Below, piece by piece: positions 60,633-64,000 of a stretch of 64,000 nucleotides of DNA (its first letter is position 1; each line of letters opens with the position of its first letter). The notes beneath the pieces were generated by a model, which saw only the letters and a program-made list of their open reading frames with translations, was not told where the DNA came from and did no database searches. The DNA is from CAZKCI01 sp964584165. Lineage in GTDB: Bacteria; Auribacterota; Erginobacteria; Erginobacterales; CAZKCI01. Position numbers and translations under genes: made by a program. The stretch is from positions 1-64,000 of the forward strand of contig CAZOYW010000014.1 of assembly GCA_964584165.1 (NCBI GenBank). The letters are read 5' to 3'.

Positions 60633-61495
60633 AGTTTTAGCACCAGCTTCATGTAGAGGTACAGCATCGGCGCGGTGATGAAGATGCTGTCCATGAGGTC
60701 GAGGATCCCCCCCAGCCCCGGGAGCGTGGTCCCCGAGTCCTTGATCTCGCGGTCCCGCTTCAGGAGCGACTCCGCCAGGTCCCCCAGCACCGCCGCGGAT
60801 CCCAGGACCAGCCCCAGGGTCAGGGCCGCCGGCCAGCTCATCCGGGAGAGGCCGAAGGCGAACTTGCCGATCACCGCCGCCGCCCCGCCGGCGACGACCC
60901 CCGCCACCGCCCCTTCCACGGTTTTCTTCGGGCTGATCCGGGGGAGGAGCTTGTGGGCGCCGTAGCGGCTCCCGACCAGGTAGGCCGCCGAGTCGTTCAC
61001 CTTGACCACCAGGAAGAGGAAGAAGAGGTAGAAGCGGCCATCGTAGTCGGGGAAGCGGTCGAAGCGATAGTAGTTGATCCGGACCAGGAAGGAGAAGAGC
61101 CAGGCGACGTAGACGATCCCGGCGACGGTCGTGGAGATCCTGCTCAACGCCGCGGTCCCGTCCTTCCGGGTGATCTGGAAGACGAAAACCAGGAGGACCG
61201 CGAGGAAGAGGGCGGCGTTCATCCACTCGGGATCGATCGGGAAGGCGAAGCGGGGGATGAGGGCGCCCGGGCGGGCGCCCACCGCGGCGACGAAGGCGGC
61301 CGAGAAGACCAGGATCCCGCCGATGATCCCCACCCCCCGGATGCCGTCGGACATCCGAAGGAACTCCCGCATCCCCAGGACGACGATAAGGCCGCCGACC
61401 AGGAAGAAAAGGACCGGGGCCTCGTAGCTGATCATGACCACTCCGATCAGGACGAGGACGAGAAAGACGGCGGTCAGGAAACGGGTGCGCAGCAT
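60629..61495 (-). CDS. cdsA: Phosphatidate cytidylyltransferase CdsA
   Basis: 288 residues from the ATG at 61495. About eight membrane helices and the C-terminal CDS signature KRDREIKDSGTTLPGLGGIL followed by DLMDS. The canonical form is PGHGGxxDRxD; here His is Leu and Arg is Leu, a variant I believe occurs in other PVC-like lineages. It makes CDP-diacylglycerol for phospholipids. Gene order uppS-cdsA-dxr-rseP-ispG is standard. Confidence 0.93.
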   Translation of the reverse strand: MLRTRFLTAVFLVLVLIGVVMISYEAPVLFFLVGGLIVVLGMREFLRMSDGIRGVGIIGGILVFSAAFVAAVGARPGALIPRFAFPIDPEWMNAALFLAVLLVFVFQITRKDGTAALSRISTTVAGIVYVAWLFSFLVRINYYRFDRFPDYDGRFYLFFLFLVVKVNDSAAYLVGSRYGAHKLLPRISPKKTVEGAVAGVVAGGAAAVIGKFAFGLSRMSWPAALTLGLVLGSAAVLGDLAESLLKRDREIKDSGTTLPGLGGILDLMDSIFITAPMLYLYMKLVLKL

Positions 61496-61517
61496 CTTGT
61501 CTTTGGCCTTGCCTGGT

Positions 61518-62348
61518 TTATCGCTCGGATCGAGATTGCTTCGTCCCCTTCGCTCCGCTCCGGGTCCTCGCAATGACACGTTGCTCGATTGTGCGCTCTG
61601 ATTCGTTGGACATTTCCGGCTTCGGGTTGGCCAGGCCTCCGTATCTCCGCTTCCGCTTCTGGAAATCCGCGATCGCCGAGCGGAGAATCTCCGGCGTGAA
61701 GTCCGGCCAGAAGACTGGGGTGGGCCAGAACTCGGCGTAGGAGATCTGCCAAAGCAGGAAGTTGCTCACCCTAAGCTCCCCGCTGGTCCGGATCACGAGA
61801 TCGGGATCGGGGATCCCGGCGGTGTAGAGGTAGCCGGAGAACCGCTCCTCGTCGAGGTCCTCGGCCCGGAGGCGGCCGGACAGCGCCTCCCGGACCGCCG
61901 ACCGGGCGGCGTCCACGATCTCCGCCCGCCCCCCGTAGTTCAGGGCCAGGACGAGGGTGAGGCCGGTGTGGGCGGCGGTCTGCGCGATCACGTCGTCGAG
62001 CGTGCTCCGGACGTCCGCGGGCAGGTCGCCGGTCCGCCCGATCGCCCGGAGGCGGACGCGGTTCTTCCGCATCAGGGGGAGCTCGCCCAGGAGGTAGTGC
62101 TTGAGGAAGCCCATCAGCCCGCTCACCTCGCGGGGCGGGCGTTTCCGGTTCTCCAGGGAAAAGGCGTAGAGGGTGAGGTAGCGGAGGTTCATCTCGGCGC
62201 AAGCGGTGACGATGGTCCGCACCGTCTCCACGCCCGCCCGATGCCCCTCCAGGCGGTGCCATCCCCTGGCCTCGGCCCAGCGGCCGTTGCCGTCCATGAT
62301 GATGGCGATGTGGCGGGGGAGTCCGGCGGGAGTGGCCGCGCTCTTCAT
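61518..62348 (-). CDS. uppS: Undecaprenyl diphosphate synthase UppS
   Basis: 276 residues. HIAIIMDGNGRWAEARGWHR (catalytic Asp), TLYAFSLENRKRPPREV, LALNYGGRAEIVDA and DLVIRTSGELRVSNFLLWQI with YAEFWPTPVFWPDF. It builds the lipid carrier for peptidoglycan and surface glycans. The last 15 or so residues (ARTRSGAKGTKQSRSER) are not family sequence; the DNA there is a dispersed intergenic repeat (CATTGCGAGG...GAAGCAATC type), which extends the C-terminus. Confidence 0.95.
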   Translation of the reverse strand: MKSAATPAGLPRHIAIIMDGNGRWAEARGWHRLEGHRAGVETVRTIVTACAEMNLRYLTLYAFSLENRKRPPREVSGLMGFLKHYLLGELPLMRKNRVRLRAIGRTGDLPADVRSTLDDVIAQTAAHTGLTLVLALNYGGRAEIVDAARSAVREALSGRLRAEDLDEERFSGYLYTAGIPDPDLVIRTSGELRVSNFLLWQISYAEFWPTPVFWPDFTPEILRSAIADFQKRKRRYGGLANPKPEMSNESERTIEQRVIARTRSGAKGTKQSRSER

Positions 62349-62376
62349 GTGGCGCTATCGAATCTCCCGCGGCGGG

Positions 62377-63612
62377 TCAAGCGGCCGCGGCGGGCGAGCC
62401 CGCGTGTTTTTCCAGAAACTGGCGGGTGAGCTTGAACTCGGCCGGGCGCCGACGGGAGGGCACCTCGTACATCACGTCGAGCATCGCCTTTTCCAGCATG
62501 GCGCGCAGGGCCCGGGCCCCGGTGCCCTTCCGGATCGCCTCCCGGGCCAGGAAGCTCAAGGCCTCCTGGTCGTAGCTCAGCGTCGCCCCCTCCAGGGAGA
62601 AGAGACGGGCGTACTGCTTGAGGAGGGCGTTCCGGGGCTCGGTCAGGATGCGGACGAGATCCTCCTCCGTGAGGTCGGAGACGGCGGCCGTCGCCGGGAG
62701 GCGGCCGACGAACTCGGGGATCATCCCGAACTTGATCAGGTCCTCCGGCTCCACCCGGGAGAGGATCTCCCCCCGGGAGAGGTCCGCCGGCGACGTGGAC
62801 CGGTGCTCGAAGCCGATCACCCGCTTCCCCAGCCTCCGCCGGATGATGTCGTCGAGGCCGATGAAGGTCCCGCCGCAGATGAAGAGAATGGCGCGAGTGT
62901 CGACCGCGATAAACTGGTCGTGGGGGTGCTTGCGCCCCCCCTTGGGCGGGACGTTGCAGACCGTCCCCTCGAAGATCTTGAGGAGGGCCTGCTGGACCCC
63001 CTCCCCCGAGACGTCGCGGGTGATCGAAACGTTGTCCGGGCGGCGGGCGATCTTGTCGATCTCGTCCACGTAGACGATCCCGGTCTCGGCCGCCTTGACG
63101 TCGAACTTGGCGTTCTGGAGGAGCTTCAGAATGATGTTCTCCACGTCCTCGCCCACGTAGCCGGCCTCGGTCAGGGTGGTGGCGTCGGCCAGGGCGAAGG
63201 GGACGTCGAGGAAACGGGCCAGGGTGCGGGCGAGCAGGGTCTTGCCCGATCCGGTGGGGCCGAGGAGGAGGATGTTCGACTTCTCCAGCTCGACATCGTT
63301 CTCGGAGGCGGGGGCGGCCAGCCGCTGGTAGTGGTTGTGGACGGCCACGGCGATGGTCTTCTTCGCCCGCTCCTGGCCGATGACGTAGCGGTCGAGATAT
63401 TCCTTGATCTCGACCGGCGCGGGGGCGCGGGGGCGGCGCGGGGGCGCGGCGGGCGGGGCCGGAGAGGCGATCATGGTCCCGCAGAGCTCGACGCAGCGCT
63501 CGCAGATCATCCCCTCCCGCCCCGTGATCAGGCGCCCGGCCTGGGGGGGGGTGCGACCGCAGAAGGAACAGCGGGGAGGGGGGGTGGACGAAGGGGGCGA
63601 GGCGCGGGTCAT
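62377..63612 (-). CDS. clpX: ATP-dependent Clp protease ATPase subunit ClpX
   Basis: 411 residues. Zinc finger CSFCGRTPPQ..ICERCVELC at the N-terminus, then AAA+ motifs: GPTGSGKTLLART (Walker A), VYVDEIDKIA (Walker B), EGVQQALLKIFEGT, and the pore loop AGYVGEDVEN. RGKH-like loop and sensor regions follow (GRKHPHDQF, GTGARALRAMLE). It unfolds substrates for ClpP, whose stop overlaps its ATG by 4 bases. Confidence 0.97.
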   Translation of the reverse strand: MTRASPPSSTPPPRCSFCGRTPPQAGRLITGREGMICERCVELCGTMIASPAPPAAPPRRPRAPAPVEIKEYLDRYVIGQERAKKTIAVAVHNHYQRLAAPASENDVELEKSNILLLGPTGSGKTLLARTLARFLDVPFALADATTLTEAGYVGEDVENIILKLLQNAKFDVKAAETGIVYVDEIDKIARRPDNVSITRDVSGEGVQQALLKIFEGTVCNVPPKGGRKHPHDQFIAVDTRAILFICGGTFIGLDDIIRRRLGKRVIGFEHRSTSPADLSRGEILSRVEPEDLIKFGMIPEFVGRLPATAAVSDLTEEDLVRILTEPRNALLKQYARLFSLEGATLSYDQEALSFLAREAIRKGTGARALRAMLEKAMLDVMYEVPSRRRPAEFKLTRQFLEKHAGSPAAAA

Positions 63613-64000
63613 TTTTCCTTCTTGCGGTTGATCACGGCGTCGATCAGGCCATACTCCACCGCTTCCTCCGGGGACATGAAGAAGTCCCGGTCGGTGTCCT
63701 TTTCGATCTTGGCCAGGGACTGGCCGGTGTGAAGGGCAAAGAGGTCGTTGATCTTGGAGCGAAGGCGGAGGATCTCGGTGGCCTGGATGCTGATGTCCGA
63801 GGCCGCGCCCTGCGCCCCGCCCCAGGGCTGGTGAAGCATGATCCGGGCGTGGGGAAGGGCGAAGCGTTTGCCCTTGGTCCCTGCGGTGAGGAGCAGGGCG
63901 CCCATGGAGGTCGCCTGGCCGATGCAGTAGGTGGTGACCGCCGGGGAGACGAACTGCATGGTGTCGTAGATGGCGAGCCCCGCCGTGACGATCCCCCCGG
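63609..64000 (-). CDS. clpP: ATP-dependent Clp protease proteolytic subunit ClpP, C-terminal part
   Basis: About 130 residues; the N-terminus lies beyond the window. GQATSMGALLL holds the catalytic Ser and LPHARIMLHQPWGGAQG the catalytic His; the Asp lies in EKDTDRDFFMSPEEA. MSPEEAVEYGLIDAVI is the usual ending. The frame is open to 64000 and does not begin at the internal Met. Confidence 0.96.
   Translation of the reverse strand, partial: GGIVTAGLAIYDTMQFVSPAVTTYCIGQATSMGALLLTAGTKGKRFALPHARIMLHQPWGGAQGAASDISIQATEILRLRSKINDLFALHTGQSLAKIEKDTDRDFFMSPEEAVEYGLIDAVINRKKEK

Overview
This window comes from a GC-rich Gram-negative bacterium, probably a metagenome-assembled or poorly cultured lineage. 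Evidence for an outer membrane and LPS-like surface includes ADP-heptose genes (gmhA, rfaE2), dTDP-rhamnose genes, an exosortase/EpsI pair and many glycosyltransferases. The block uppS-cdsA-dxr-rseP-ispG next to clpX-clpP, and aroQ / M24 peptidase / accB / accC / AmaP-like, are ordinary bacterial housekeeping clusters. The mix, with a short-form ThiC, a PPi-type phosphofructokinase, EpsH/EpsI and a FliF/FliG-like motor protein, suggests a PVC-related or candidate-phylum organism (Omnitrophota- or Aureabacteria-like). That placement is inference only; no rRNA gene is present.

Layout. 1-215: start of a methyltransferase. 0.69-7.92 kb: an integron-type gene-cassette array whose genes all read on the minus strand, with no integrase in the window. 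Eight cassettes carry an M20/M28-like hydrolase, a DinJ/YafQ pair, a BrnT/CopG-type pair, an ORF6N protein, an AT-rich membrane protein, a PH-like small protein, a SPASM radical-SAM enzyme with a three-repeat candidate precursor peptide, and another membrane protein. Each cassette has its own short attC. At the exact recombination point between cassettes sits a copy of one highly structured repeat; six of its nine copies are exactly 153 bp. 8.5-8.95 kb: one intact tRNA-Gly(CCC) and two wrecked copies carrying an 81-bp hairpin element. 9.0-17.8 kb: PfkB kinase, thiC, a glycosyltransferase with TPRs, thiE, rfaE2, VapBC, gmhA, PPi-type PFK, AmaP-like protein. 17.8-21.7 kb: accC, accB, M24 peptidase, aroQ, Trm112-like. 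21.8-32.9 kb: rhamnose genes, a flippase-like membrane protein, GT2, coiled-coil protein, sugar-phosphate transferase, EpsI, exosortase, deacetylase, phosphoesterase. 33.1-42.0 kb: two related secreted proteins, then a plus-strand operon with a LysM protein, a FliF-FliG fusion, FlbD, MotA and two MotB proteins. 42.0-46.7 kb: a second radical-SAM protein and a TrkH/TrkA potassium-uptake operon containing a 46-residue membrane peptide. 46.9-56.4 kb: glycan assembly (GT4 enzymes, deacetylase, WbpB/WbpD-like pair, flippase, GT39). 56.4-64.0 kb: ispG, rseP, dxr, cdsA, uppS, clpX, clpP.

The genes fit a cell investing heavily in surface polysaccharide. Heptose and rhamnose precursors, undecaprenyl-phosphate supply (MEP pathway genes plus UppS), an initiating phosphotransferase, flippases and an exosortase all lie within 55 kb. 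The 36-42 kb operon encodes rotor-like and stator proteins in unusually compact form. The intergenic DNA is also distinctive: GTAG-headed REP hairpins, locus-specific inverted repeats straddling stop codons, and tandem 7-bp repeats whose unit differs from place to place.
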